Assembly (NCBI GenBank): GCA_937902925.1
Contig: CALFNN010000012.1
Coordinates: forward strand, 62,001-126,000
DNA: 64,000 bases
Direction: 5' to 3'
Origin: an uncultured Opitutaceae bacterium
GTDB taxonomy: Bacteria > Verrucomicrobiota > Verrucomicrobiia > Opitutales > Opitutaceae
A program made the translations under genes and the position numbers. The notes beneath the pieces were generated by a model. The model searched no databases. It was not told where the DNA came from and saw only the letters and a list, made by a program, of their open reading frames with translations. Positions 30,322-39,182 of this stretch are shown piece after piece (position 1 is the first letter of the stretch; each line of letters starts with the position of its first letter).

Positions 30322-31503
30322 ATGACGTTTGGGCGAAATTTCCGCGCTCTTGTCGCCACGCTGCTGGCGGCGGCCATGGCCCGCCCGCCCGTCTACGCCC
30401 TCGTCACACTCAACGACAGCCACGATCACATCTACGTCGACACCTCCTTTGGCGTGAGCCACGACTCGAACGTCTTCGCCAACAAGGATAGCCAGGGCGA
30501 CTACGTCTATAATTCCGGTTTGGTGGCCGAATATACGCGTCGCGCCGGCTGGATCGGGCTCAATGCCAGCGTCTCCGTGAGCGCCTCGCGCTACGGCAAG
30601 GTGAAGGGCGAGAACTTCAGCAACCCAAGCTACTCGCTCGAGCTGACCAAGCAGACCGGCCGCACCACCGGTTCCTTCACGCTGAGCGGTGCCCGCGAAA
30701 GCCGGGCCGATGCGGCGGTCAACATTCGCAGTTCGTCCTGGAATTATTCCGCCGGCCTCAACTTCGCTTACCCGATCGTCAACCGGTTCAAGCTTTCCGG
30801 CAGCTTGGGCTATTCGGCGCGAAAATACATCGATGAGACGTCGCTCGCCAACCTTTCCACTTACAGCGCCAGCACCGATCTGTTTTATGTCCTCAGCGGC
30901 GAGCGCGACATCATCGGGGGTTATCGCTACCGTTATAGCGAGACGTCGCGCCGCACGGCGACGTCGGACCACGCGCTCACCGCCGGCCTGAACGGCCGCA
31001 TCGTCCGCGGCTTGAATGGGACCGTCCGGTTCGGCTACCAAATTCGTGTGCCGCAGGGCGCCGGGAACACCGACCCCACGTTTCACGCTCTCACCGCCAG
31101 CGGCTCCACGACCTACGCGCTGACGCGCAAACTGAACGTCTCCGGGCAGGTTTCCAAGGACTTCTCGACCACCGCGACGGACACGTCGGTCGACACGACC
31201 GGCGCCAGCCTCGTGGTCGCCTACGCCTATAACAAAAACTGGAATGTCGGGCTCAACGGCGGCTGGGGCTCCAGTCGTTTTCTCGGCCCGAGCGGTCGTG
31301 TCATCCTCTCCGGCGGCACCACGCCGCTGTTCGGCCCGCAACGGCTGGACAACTACGTCGACTGGGGCGCCACCGTCGGCTACGGTCGGAGCGAGCACCT
31401 GAAGCTTTCCTTCGGCTATTCATGGTTCGAAAACTGGTCGACGGTCGCTTACGCCGATTTTATTCGCACGAACTGGAATCTCAACCTCTCCTCGCGTTGG
31501 TAG
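30322..31503 (+). CDS. Outer-membrane beta-barrel protein of the exopolysaccharide operon
   Basis: The 393-residue product begins with a signal peptide (about 1-26). Alternating polar and hydrophobic strands rich in Tyr, Ser, Asn and Gly follow, ending in an aromatic residue (NLNLSSRW), the usual outer-membrane barrel signature. Many such proteins lie next to polysaccharide export genes in Verrucomicrobia and Proteobacteria. It could be the porin-like exit channel or an assembly partner. The gene is 20 bases after the FecR-like gene and five before the Wza-like gene. Confidence 0.78.
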   Translation: MTFGRNFRALVATLLAAAMARPPVYALVTLNDSHDHIYVDTSFGVSHDSNVFANKDSQGDYVYNSGLVAEYTRRAGWIGLNASVSVSASRYGKVKGENFSNPSYSLELTKQTGRTTGSFTLSGARESRADAAVNIRSSSWNYSAGLNFAYPIVNRFKLSGSLGYSARKYIDETSLANLSTYSASTDLFYVLSGERDIIGGYRYRYSETSRRTATSDHALTAGLNGRIVRGLNGTVRFGYQIRVPQGAGNTDPTFHALTASGSTTYALTRKLNVSGQVSKDFSTTATDTSVDTTGASLVVAYAYNKNWNVGLNGGWGSSRFLGPSGRVILSGGTTPLFGPQRLDNYVDWGATVGYGRSEHLKLSFGYSWFENWSTVAYADFIRTNWNLNLSSRW

Positions 31504-31508
31504 TCTTT

Positions 31509-32159
31509 ATGCACTCACGTCGCCTCCTCTGCCTCCTGCTGATCGCGAGTCCGATTGCAGGCCCCCTCGGGTTCGCCATCGCCGCCCGCGCCGAATCCGC
31601 GCCCGCCGTCGACACGGCCGCCGGGAAAAACCCCATCGCCTACCGCCTTTCGCGCACCGACAAGATCAGCATCGCCATCATCGGTGAGCCCGACCTCAAC
31701 GCCGCGAACAAGCGGATCGACGTCAACGGCAACGTCAACCTCGCGCTCGTGCAGGACGTCCACCTTGCCGGCCTCACCGTCACCGAAGCCCAGACCGCGG
31801 TCGAAAACGCCTATCGCGACGGCCGGATCCTGCGCAATCCGCAGGTCACGATCAATATCGAGGAATACGCCCCCCGCACCGTCACGGTCGGCGGTCTGGT
31901 CAAGTTTGGCGGCACCATCAGCCTGCCACCCGAGACCGTGACGACGCTCAAGGACTTGCTCAGCAAGGTGCAGTTGCAGGAGACCGCGAACGCCAAGGCA
32001 GTCCGCATCAGCCGGGACGGCCCTGACGGCAAGACGGTGGTCTTCACCAAGAACGTCGACAGCGTGATGCATGCACGCCGCGACAGCGGCGATTCCAACG
32101 ACGGCGACTTCATAATCGAACCCGGTGACAATATTTTCGTCCCCGAGAAAATTTTCTAA
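31509..32159 (+). CDS. Polysaccharide export protein (Wza/OPX family, short form)
   Basis: A periplasmic/outer-membrane polysaccharide export protein of 216 residues. After a signal peptide (about 1-31, ending ARA) there is a Poly_export domain (YRLSRTDKISIAIIGEPDL), then a SLBB-like domain with VTVGGLVKFGGTISL. There is no lipobox cysteine, unlike E. coli Wza, so anchoring differs. It is far shorter than Wza and lacks the C-terminal helix that spans the outer membrane, so the beta-barrel protein upstream may form the channel. It is 12 bases before the tyrosine kinase gene. Confidence 0.85.
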   Translation: MHSRRLLCLLLIASPIAGPLGFAIAARAESAPAVDTAAGKNPIAYRLSRTDKISIAIIGEPDLNAANKRIDVNGNVNLALVQDVHLAGLTVTEAQTAVENAYRDGRILRNPQVTINIEEYAPRTVTVGGLVKFGGTISLPPETVTTLKDLLSKVQLQETANAKAVRISRDGPDGKTVVFTKNVDSVMHARRDSGDSNDGDFIIEPGDNIFVPEKIF

Positions 32160-32171
32160 CGCCCGTCCTCG

Positions 32172-34358
32172 ATGGCCGAAAACACCGCCAAACCGCCGCC
32201 GGCACTGCCTCCCATCGCGCCGCCGCCCCCGCCACGCCCCGACAAGGAGGACGATGTCATCGAGCGCCGCACGCTGCGCGATTACTACATCATCCTGCGG
32301 GAACGCCTCTGGATCGCCCTCCCGCTCGCGCTGCTGGTTTCAGTTGGCTACGGCTACGTCAAATTGCGAGAGCTGCCCTCCTATCGCGCCGTTGCGACGA
32401 TGCAGTTCGAGAAGCCCGATACCGTCGTCATGACTCAGGGCGTGGTCGATCAGGCGATGCGCAGCGATGTCGACCTCAACACCAACATCCAGATTCTCCA
32501 AAGTGGCCGGTTACGCGCGAAGGTGATCGAGTCCTTCACTCCGGATGAACGTAGAATCCTGCAGCGCGCGGCCCTCAAGCGCGCCCCTCCGGGCACCGCC
32601 CCGGCGGCGGTCGGCCTGCCGCTGGGTCAGGTGACCTTCGGCTCCGTCCACAACAGTTTTCTGATCAGCGTCAGCGTCATTCACGACGATCCGGAAGCGG
32701 CCATGATCGTCGCCAATCGCTACGTGAAAAAGTTCATGGAGTATCTGCGCGATAACGCCGGCGGTCGGACCGAGGAGGCCGTGGCGAATCTCAACGAGCA
32801 AGCGGAGAGACTGAAGGGCGAGTCGGAAGCGGCGGATGCGAAGTTGCAGCAATACATGAAGGAGAAGAACCTGATCTCCCTCGACAGCAACCGGAACATG
32901 GTCGACGAGGCGCTCAAGACCGTGAGCGGCAAGCTGCAGGAGGCCCATCTCGCCCTGCTGGCCGTCGAAAACCAGGTCAAGCAGGTCGACGAGTTCAAGG
33001 CGCAGGGCAAAAACCTTCTCGAAATCTCTTTCATTGCCAGCTTCGGCTCCGTCCCCGATCTCAAACGGCAGCTCGACGCTTATCATCAGGAACAGGCCCG
33101 CCTCTCCGAACGTTATTTGGAGCGGCACCCCTTGATGATCACGAATGCCAACAACATCGCGATCACCGAGGAGCAGCTGGAAAAAGCCAAGGCGTTGGCG
33201 ATCGCCGCGCTCAACACCCGCCTCGAGGAGGCGCGCCAGAGCGTCAAGACTTACGAGCAGGAATATGCCAAACGGGAACAGGAATCGCTCCGGCTTAGCG
33301 ATCTCGGCGTCGAATACCGCAGTCTCAAGCAGGAGTCCGATGTCGCGAAGACCAACTATCAGGCCATCCTCAACCGCCTCAACGAAACGCGCACCACGAA
33401 ATATATCGAAAACCTTCCGCTCCATCCGCTCGACGACGCGACCCTGAATCCCTTTCCGATCTCCCCGAACAAGGGTGGCATCATGAACACGTGCGTCGGC
33501 CTGGGTGTGCTGGTCTTCGTGGGCGTTGCCGTCGGGCTCAGCTTCATCGACGACCGGATCAAAAGCGCGTGGGACGTCGAATCGTTCATTGGCGCCAACC
33601 TGCTCGGGATCATCCCGGACCTCGGTGGCGTCAAGGATGACGAAAAATACACGCTGCTCCTTGAAAACAAACAGGCGCCCGGCGTGGAGGCGTTCCTGAG
33701 CGTTTACAGTTCGATCAAGATCCATTCGAAACTGGATTTCCCCAAGTCCCTCCTTGTCACGAGCACCATTCCGGGCGAGGGCAAGACGCTTATCTCGTGC
33801 AACGTCGCGGGCAGTTTTGCCCGTCATGGCAAGAAGACACTGCTGGTCGACTGCGATCTCCGCCGCCCGATGTTGCATCGGCACTTCAAGCAGCAGAACA
33901 CCTCCGGCCTGATCTCCTGGTTCGAAGGCGGCGCGGCGATCGAGGGCACGCTCGCCACCAATCCCGGTCTCGGCATCATCAAGGTCGGCGAGAATCTCTC
34001 GCTCCTTTGCTCCGGCGGCCGGTCCAAGAGCCCGACTGAACTGCTCGAAAGCCCGGCGTTCGGCCAACTGCTCGAAAAGCTGAAGAAGGAGTATGACCTT
34101 GTTATCGTCGACTCGCCGCCGCTCGGCGCCGTGACCGATTCGCTGCTCATCGCCGAGCGCATCGACGAAGTGGTCTACGTCTGCCGTTTCAATCGCGCCT
34201 ACCGCAAACACATCCGCCTCTACATGCGAGCCCTGCGCAACGGCAAGAACGAGATCCTCGGCGTCGTGCTCAACGGCCTCTCGCCGCGCCGGATCGAGTA
34301 TTACTCGAACTACCGCTATTATCGCAGCTACAAGAAATATTACGGCTCCCAGACCTAG
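32172..34358 (+). CDS. Wzc-like chain-length determinant and tyrosine autokinase
   Basis: The 728-residue inner-membrane protein controls polymer length and export. Membrane segments lie at about 47-63 and 438-457, with a long periplasmic coiled coil between. The cytoplasmic BY-kinase domain has the Walker A motif GEGKT at 535-539, Walker A' LLVDCDLRRP and Walker B LVIVDSPP. The C-terminus carries the tyrosine cluster (YYSNYRYYRSYKKYY) that is autophosphorylated. A proline-rich stretch precedes the first membrane segment. No phosphatase gene is visible. The operon ends at the terminator 28 bases downstream. Confidence 0.93.
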   Translation: MAENTAKPPPALPPIAPPPPPRPDKEDDVIERRTLRDYYIILRERLWIALPLALLVSVGYGYVKLRELPSYRAVATMQFEKPDTVVMTQGVVDQAMRSDVDLNTNIQILQSGRLRAKVIESFTPDERRILQRAALKRAPPGTAPAAVGLPLGQVTFGSVHNSFLISVSVIHDDPEAAMIVANRYVKKFMEYLRDNAGGRTEEAVANLNEQAERLKGESEAADAKLQQYMKEKNLISLDSNRNMVDEALKTVSGKLQEAHLALLAVENQVKQVDEFKAQGKNLLEISFIASFGSVPDLKRQLDAYHQEQARLSERYLERHPLMITNANNIAITEEQLEKAKALAIAALNTRLEEARQSVKTYEQEYAKREQESLRLSDLGVEYRSLKQESDVAKTNYQAILNRLNETRTTKYIENLPLHPLDDATLNPFPISPNKGGIMNTCVGLGVLVFVGVAVGLSFIDDRIKSAWDVESFIGANLLGIIPDLGGVKDDEKYTLLLENKQAPGVEAFLSVYSSIKIHSKLDFPKSLLVTSTIPGEGKTLISCNVAGSFARHGKKTLLVDCDLRRPMLHRHFKQQNTSGLISWFEGGAAIEGTLATNPGLGIIKVGENLSLLCSGGRSKSPTELLESPAFGQLLEKLKKEYDLVIVDSPPLGAVTDSLLIAERIDEVVYVCRFNRAYRKHIRLYMRALRNGKNEILGVVLNGLSPRRIEYYSNYRYYRSYKKYYGSQT

Positions 34359-34385
34359 CCCGGCCTTGCGGCCCGCCTTCCCATC

Positions 34386-34413
34386 AGCCGCGCCGTCACC
34401 GCGCGGCTTTTTT
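34386..34413 (+). terminator. Intrinsic terminator of the exopolysaccharide operon
   Basis: AGCCGCGC, a seven-base loop and GCGCGGCT form a perfect 8-base stem followed by TTTTT. It starts 28 bases after the tyrosine kinase stop and separates that operon from lpxI. Confidence 0.92.
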
Positions 34414-34465
34414 CTCGCCGCATTTCCGCCTTCCGCCTTCGCCTTCCAGCCCCCAGCGTCTCCTC

Positions 34466-35314
34466 GTGCCGCTGTCATCCGCCTTTCTTCCCGCCGCCTT
34501 TGACCCGCGCAAGCCCGTCGCGCTCATCGCCGGCCAGGGCCTCTATCCCGTCTTGGTTGCGCAGGCGGCGCGGCAGGCAGGGATACCGCTCCGACTCATC
34601 GCGTTCGAGGAGGAAACTCCGCCCGACCTGGTCGCCTCGTTCCCGGAGTCCGACCGCCGCACCCTGCTCGTGGGCCAGCTCGGCAAGATGCTGAAAGCGC
34701 TCCGCGACTTTGGCGCGGGCTACGCTCTCATGGCCGGCCAGATCACGCCCCGCCGCCTCTTCAAGGGACTGCATCCCGACCTGAAGGCCACCAAGATTCT
34801 TTTCTCCCTCAAACGTCGCAATGCCGAGACCATCTTTGGCGCCATCGCCGCGGAGATCGAGGAACTCGGTGTGACCCTGCTCGACGCCCGCGCCTTCCTC
34901 GACGAGCACCTCGCCACGCCCGGTTGTATGACAGGAGGCAAATTCCCCATCGAGCGCGACTATGTCGACCACGGCGTCCTGATCGCCCGCGAATGCGCGC
35001 GCCTCGACATCGGCCAGGGCTGCGTGGTCCGCAAAGGCACGGTGTTGGCGGTCGAGGCTTACGAAGGCACGGACGAAATGCTGCGGCGCGCCGGCACATT
35101 GAAGACCGACCACACGCTCTTCGTGAAAACGGTAAAGGCCCGGCAGGATTTTCGCTTCGACGTTCCCTGCGTCGGCCAGCGCACCCTCGAGACCATGCGC
35201 GAGGCGCACGTCGCCGCCGCGGCGCTGGAGGCGGGCAAGGTCATCATCCTCGACCGCCCCGCCGTCTTCGAACAGGCGCGCGCCTGGGGCATCAGCCTCC
35301 TCGGTTTCGCCTAG
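34466..35314 (+). CDS. lpxI: UDP-2,3-diacylglucosamine pyrophosphatase LpxI
   Basis: LpxI hydrolyses UDP-2,3-diacylglucosamine to lipid X in lipid A synthesis. It replaces LpxH in many bacteria and was first described in Caulobacter. The 282-residue product shows the DUF1009 signatures: IAGQGLYPVLVAQAAR near the N-terminus, GKMLKALRDFG and the C-terminal block GCVVRKGTVLAVEAYEGTDEM. The start is a GTG at 34466. The leader between the terminator and the gene contains short CCGCCTT-type repetitions. Its presence implies a lipopolysaccharide-bearing outer membrane. Confidence 0.9.
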   Translation: MPLSSAFLPAAFDPRKPVALIAGQGLYPVLVAQAARQAGIPLRLIAFEEETPPDLVASFPESDRRTLLVGQLGKMLKALRDFGAGYALMAGQITPRRLFKGLHPDLKATKILFSLKRRNAETIFGAIAAEIEELGVTLLDARAFLDEHLATPGCMTGGKFPIERDYVDHGVLIARECARLDIGQGCVVRKGTVLAVEAYEGTDEMLRRAGTLKTDHTLFVKTVKARQDFRFDVPCVGQRTLETMREAHVAAAALEAGKVIILDRPAVFEQARAWGISLLGFA

Positions 35315-35329
35315 CTCGCGAGCTTGGAT

Positions 35330-36880
35330 ATGTCACCGGTTAGCACGCCGCACCTTCTTCGTCGGGCGACATTGCCCGCCATATTGACTGCTTCGGTGGC
35401 CGCCCGTTGGGCGCTGGCCATGGCCGGGGGCCAGTATTTTTTTGGAGATGAAGGGCGCTATGGCCGGGGCATTCAGCTCTATCTGGCCCTTCTGCACGGG
35501 GACGGGACTGGTGTCCGAACCCAACTGGCGCAGCCAGAACATCCGGCATTCACGTGGATCGCCGCCGGAGTCACCGCAGTCCAACACCTCGTGGCTAAAG
35601 CCGGTCCATTCGGCGATTGGTCGCGAGGCGATCCTTCGATACTTACCATCGGTTTCGCCGCCGGCGTCCTGTCGCTATTCGGCTCGCTGAATATCCTCCT
35701 CGTTCATCGTCTGGCGCGCGCCACCGGGGCGGCGGAAGACGAGGCGCTCTGGAGTGCCGGACTGATGGCTTTGTCGAACACCGCGCTGTATTATTCCAGA
35801 CATCTCTTGCCTTACGATGCCGCCCTGGCCGCCGCGTTAGGCGGACTGCTGCTGGGTCTGCGCGCAGAGAACCCCCGCCGGCTTCTGGTCGCGGGTTTTA
35901 TGATCGGCTTTGCCTATCAGATTTACAACGGCTACTGGTTTCTGGTCCCCGTGGCCGCAACGATGATTGCCTGCAGGGCGTGTCCTGTCCTTCCTCTAGC
36001 CACACGGGGACTCGCGCTGTGCGCGGGCGTCGCAGGGGGGATCGGTCTGCCCGTTGCCGTTGGTGCGACCGCCGGTGGGATGGAATATTTCCGCATCATG
36101 AGGGCGTTCAGCCAGACCGCTACCCAAGGGTTGTTCTCCGAAGGCTGGTCGCTACCGTGGGCTTATCTCGCGCAATCGGAATCCTGCACCGGAATCGCCG
36201 TGGTGGTGTTGAGCGCGACGCTCATCTGCACCCAACTTTGGCGGGGTGTTCTGATCGAACGCAGGGTGAAGCTATGGTTGGGAGGCATCGCCGGCGCGTA
36301 TGCGCTCCTGATTCTATTCTCGACGGTATTGGAGATCTTTGTCGTCTACGGTCGGACGGCAAAGCCTTTCGTGCCTCTCCTCGCGTTGGTTGGCGGTTGG
36401 GCATTTTCCACCCTGCTGGCCCAACGGACAGCAATGGCCGTCCTGTCGATCCTGACCCTCACGGTCCTCGCTGTGCTCAATTTTGCGGGGCATCTTGAAC
36501 GTCTCTTTCCACGTGACGTCGAAATTGCAGTGTTGAAAAATTACGGCAACCCCAAGCATACGCTGAGTGTTTCCGGCTCGTTGTATTTTCCACTCGACCT
36601 GCCTGTGACAAGGCCTGACTTGGCCTTGGTCAATGCACAGGTGCTCTATCCTGTTCGTGGCGCGCTACCCTGTCCGGCAGGGAACACTTTGATTGAAATT
36701 GAAAATCCGCTCTCCTACCCGCCCTACCAATATGAGTCATACACCCCGGCTCAGCGGGAGTTCATTCGCACTCACGATATCAAGATTCGGCTGATTCGGT
36801 TACGGGACCCTAACTCGATTCCAAACGACCTTCCGGCCCAATTTCGCTACCAGAACTCTGAGCACCCAACCGGCCTGTAG
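35330..36880 (+). CDS. Multi-spanning membrane protein, GT39-like glycosyltransferase
   Basis: The 516-residue product has about ten predicted membrane segments and a soluble C-terminus (about 400-516). The early acidic motif FFGDEGRYGRGIQ, after the first membrane segment, matches the position of the catalytic Asp-Glu in lipid-linked sugar transferases of the PMT/ArnT type (GT39/GT83). These transfer sugars from polyprenyl phosphate at the periplasmic face. The acceptor is unknown. Codon use is less GC-rich at third positions than neighbours. An in-frame TTG lies six bases upstream of the ATG chosen at 35330. Confidence 0.65.
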   Translation: MSPVSTPHLLRRATLPAILTASVAARWALAMAGGQYFFGDEGRYGRGIQLYLALLHGDGTGVRTQLAQPEHPAFTWIAAGVTAVQHLVAKAGPFGDWSRGDPSILTIGFAAGVLSLFGSLNILLVHRLARATGAAEDEALWSAGLMALSNTALYYSRHLLPYDAALAAALGGLLLGLRAENPRRLLVAGFMIGFAYQIYNGYWFLVPVAATMIACRACPVLPLATRGLALCAGVAGGIGLPVAVGATAGGMEYFRIMRAFSQTATQGLFSEGWSLPWAYLAQSESCTGIAVVVLSATLICTQLWRGVLIERRVKLWLGGIAGAYALLILFSTVLEIFVVYGRTAKPFVPLLALVGGWAFSTLLAQRTAMAVLSILTLTVLAVLNFAGHLERLFPRDVEIAVLKNYGNPKHTLSVSGSLYFPLDLPVTRPDLALVNAQVLYPVRGALPCPAGNTLIEIENPLSYPPYQYESYTPAQREFIRTHDIKIRLIRLRDPNSIPNDLPAQFRYQNSEHPTGL

Positions 36881-37005
36881 GCGACAATCCAGCCGCTAAC
36901 ATCGCATGTTTTGCCTCTTGGTCGCCCACTCGCAGTCTTCGGTATTTTGGCGCCCCGACGAAGCGGGGTTGCGCTTTCCCGCTGTTCCCGCAGAGTTTTC
37001 GCGCG

Positions 37006-37479
37006 ATGCAAAACGACGTTGTTGCCGTAACCATCAAGGGGGTGATGCCCACCGCCAACGGCTGCGCCGTCTTCCTCGGCAACGACGCCAAGACGTTTGT
37101 CATCTATGTCGACCATTCCGTGGGCAACGCGATCCAGATGACGCTGAACGGCGTGAAAAAAGACCGCCCGCTCACCCACGATCTCATCGGCAGCCTCCTC
37201 GTCGGACTCGGCACGCGGCTCGATCATGTCGTCGTCAACGACGCCCGCGACGGCACTTTCTTTGCCCGCATTCTTCTCCGCATGGAAAACGAGCTGGGGA
37301 AAAAAATCGTCGAGCTCGACGCCCGCCCGAGCGACTCGATCGTCCTCGCCCTCCAGCAGAAACGCCCCATCTACGTCGCCCGCGTCGTCTTCGACGGCGT
37401 CGACGACATGACCGAGATCCTCGAACGCGTGCTCAAGCAGCAGGCCGAGGAAAATGACGAGCCCTCCGAGGGCGCCTGA
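37006..37479 (+). CDS. Bifunctional nuclease family protein (DUF151)
   Basis: Small cytoplasmic proteins of this family include plant BFN and bacterial homologues with RNase and DNase activity. The 157-residue product shows the family core: IYVDHSVGNAIQMTL, THDLIGSLLVGLG, FFARILLRME and the ARPSDSIVLAL motif near residue 106. The acidic C-terminal tail is typical. It lies two bases before dus, likely cotranscribed. Function in this organism is not known. Confidence 0.85.
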   Translation: MQNDVVAVTIKGVMPTANGCAVFLGNDAKTFVIYVDHSVGNAIQMTLNGVKKDRPLTHDLIGSLLVGLGTRLDHVVVNDARDGTFFARILLRMENELGKKIVELDARPSDSIVLALQQKRPIYVARVVFDGVDDMTEILERVLKQQAEENDEPSEGA

Positions 37480-37481
37480 GC

Positions 37482-38582
37482 GTGGCCGCGGCGCTCCCAG
37501 TTCCGCTTCCGCCCGGCCAGCAGGCCGGCGGCCCCCTGACGGCGCTCGCGCCGATGCAGGACGTGACCGACCTCGCGTTCATGCGGGTGATCGCCCACTA
37601 CGGTGCGCCCGATTATTTTTTCACGGAGTTCTTCCGGGTTCATGCCCAGTCGCGACCCGAGAAGCACATTCTCCGCTCCATCGACGAAAATACCACCGGC
37701 CGGCCGGTTTTCGCCCAGCTCATCGGCGAGGACCTCGGCCATCTCGCCCGCACGGTCGACGAATTGCTCCGCCACAACGTGGCCGGCATCGACCTCAACC
37801 TCGGCTGCCCGGCGCCCAAGGTTTACAAAAAAAACGTCGGTGGCGGTCTCCTGCGCGATCCCGACACGGTCGACCGCATCCTCGGCACGCTTCGCGCCGC
37901 CGTGCCCGGTTTGTTCACAGTCAAGATGCGCATCGGTTTCGAGGACACCACGCACTTCAACCGGCTCCTCGATCTCGTCAACGCGCACCGCGTCGACCTC
38001 CTGAGTGTTCACGGCCGCACCGTGAAGGAAATGTATCGCAGCGAGGTTCGCTACGACTTCATCGCCCGCGCCGTGGCCCGCGCGCGGTGCCCCGTCCTGG
38101 CGAACGGCAACATCACCTCCGCGGCCCGCGCCGCCGGTGTCGTCGCGGAAACCCGCGCCGCCGGCGTGATGATCGGCCGCCACGCCATCCGCAATCCCTG
38201 GATTTTTCAGCAGTGTCGGGCCCTGTTTGCCGGCGCGCCCATCCCGCGTCTCACGCTCGCCGAGGTGCGCGACTACATCGAGCGTCTCTATCGCGCCACC
38301 GAGGTGCCCGGTCTGCCGGAGCGGGATCACGTCAACAAGATGAAGAAATACCTCAACTTCGTCGGCCAGGGCGTGGATGCGACGGGCGCTTTTCTGCACG
38401 ATATGCGACGGGCCGAAAGCGAGTCCGGCCTTTTTTCCGTCTGCGACCGCCATCTGGTCGCCGCCGGTGCGGCCGCGCGCGAATTCTCCCTCGAGCCCTA
38501 CCCCGGCGTGATCGCCCGGCCCAACTGCGAGACACCCGCCGCCATCGCCGACGGCTGCTCGCTCGAGACCGTCACCGCCTAG
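37482..38582 (+). CDS. dus: tRNA-dihydrouridine synthase
   Basis: An FMN-dependent enzyme reducing uridine to dihydrouridine in the tRNA D-loop. The 366-residue product has APMQDVTD at the flavin end of the TIM barrel. The catalytic cysteine is Cys109 in NLGCPAPKVYKKNVGG, the FMN-binding lysine lies in VKMRIGF, and HGRT and NGNI follow. The start is a GTG at 37482, two bases after the upstream stop. The exact tRNA position (DusA, B or C class) cannot be assigned with confidence. Confidence 0.92.
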   Translation: MAAALPVPLPPGQQAGGPLTALAPMQDVTDLAFMRVIAHYGAPDYFFTEFFRVHAQSRPEKHILRSIDENTTGRPVFAQLIGEDLGHLARTVDELLRHNVAGIDLNLGCPAPKVYKKNVGGGLLRDPDTVDRILGTLRAAVPGLFTVKMRIGFEDTTHFNRLLDLVNAHRVDLLSVHGRTVKEMYRSEVRYDFIARAVARARCPVLANGNITSAARAAGVVAETRAAGVMIGRHAIRNPWIFQQCRALFAGAPIPRLTLAEVRDYIERLYRATEVPGLPERDHVNKMKKYLNFVGQGVDATGAFLHDMRRAESESGLFSVCDRHLVAAGAAAREFSLEPYPGVIARPNCETPAAIADGCSLETVTA

Positions 38583-38624
38583 GGCCGGATTTCGCCGCCG
38601 TCTGTCCCGGCCTCGGGCGATCTG

Positions 38625-39167
38625 CTATTCGAGCCCCAGCACCTTGCGCCCGGTCGCCGAAATCATCTGCGGCGTCCACACCGGATCCCAGACGATATGC
38701 ACCTTGGCATCGTCCACCGTCGGCAGCGTCGCGATTTTCTGGCGCGCGTCTTCCGCGATCACCGGGCCCATGCCGCAACCGGGCGCGGTCAGCGTCATTT
38801 TCACCTCGACGACATGCCCGCCTCCGGGAGCCGTCTCGATGTTCAAGTCGTAAACGAGCCCAAGGTCGACGATGTTCACCGGGATTTCCGGATCGAAGCA
38901 GGTCTTCAGCGTTTCCCACACCGCCTGCTCGCTGAAGTCGGCCGCACCCGCCGCCGGCGCAACCGTTTCTCCACCGCCGTCCTTTGTATAGCCGCCGATC
39001 GCGTCGGCGTTTTCCCGCGCGATGCGGAAGAGCCCGTTGTCGGTGCGGACCGTGACGTTGCCGCCAAGGGTCTGGGTGATGAAAACCTCCGCCCCAGCCG
39101 GCAGGGTGACGGCGTTACCCGCCGGTATGGCAGTGGCAGGGGTGTCGCGGGAGAGGATGTGATTCAT
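38625..39167 (-). CDS. sufT: SufT-like iron-sulfur cluster assembly protein (DUF59)
   Basis: SufT proteins help mature Fe-S enzymes. The 180-residue product has an N-terminal SufT-specific part and a DUF59/MIP18 domain from about residue 80. That domain has [19 protein letters not shown], which contains its conserved Cys-Asp-Pro-Glu, and [15 protein letters not shown] with a second conserved cysteine. No other suf gene is nearby. It converges with dus (42 bases between) and lies 15 bases before the sppA stop, reading sufT after... the order on the minus strand is sppA then sufT, so they may share a transcript. Confidence 0.85.
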   Translation of the reverse strand: MNHILSRDTPATAIPAGNAVTLPAGAEVFITQTLGGNVTVRTDNGLFRIARENADAIGGYTKDGGGETVAPAAGAADFSEQAVWETLKTCFDPEIPVNIVDLGLVYDLNIETAPGGGHVVEVKMTLTAPGCGMGPVIAEDARQKIATLPTVDDAKVHIVWDPVWTPQMISATGRKVLGLE

Positions 39168-39182
39168 GGGCTGGATTCCGGA

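Noticed and set aside
34421-34450. Short CCGCCTT-type repetitions before lpxI, looked at as a tandem repeat or CRISPR remnant
   Set aside because: Only about three imperfect units of six or seven bases, with no spacers; ordinary low-complexity leader.
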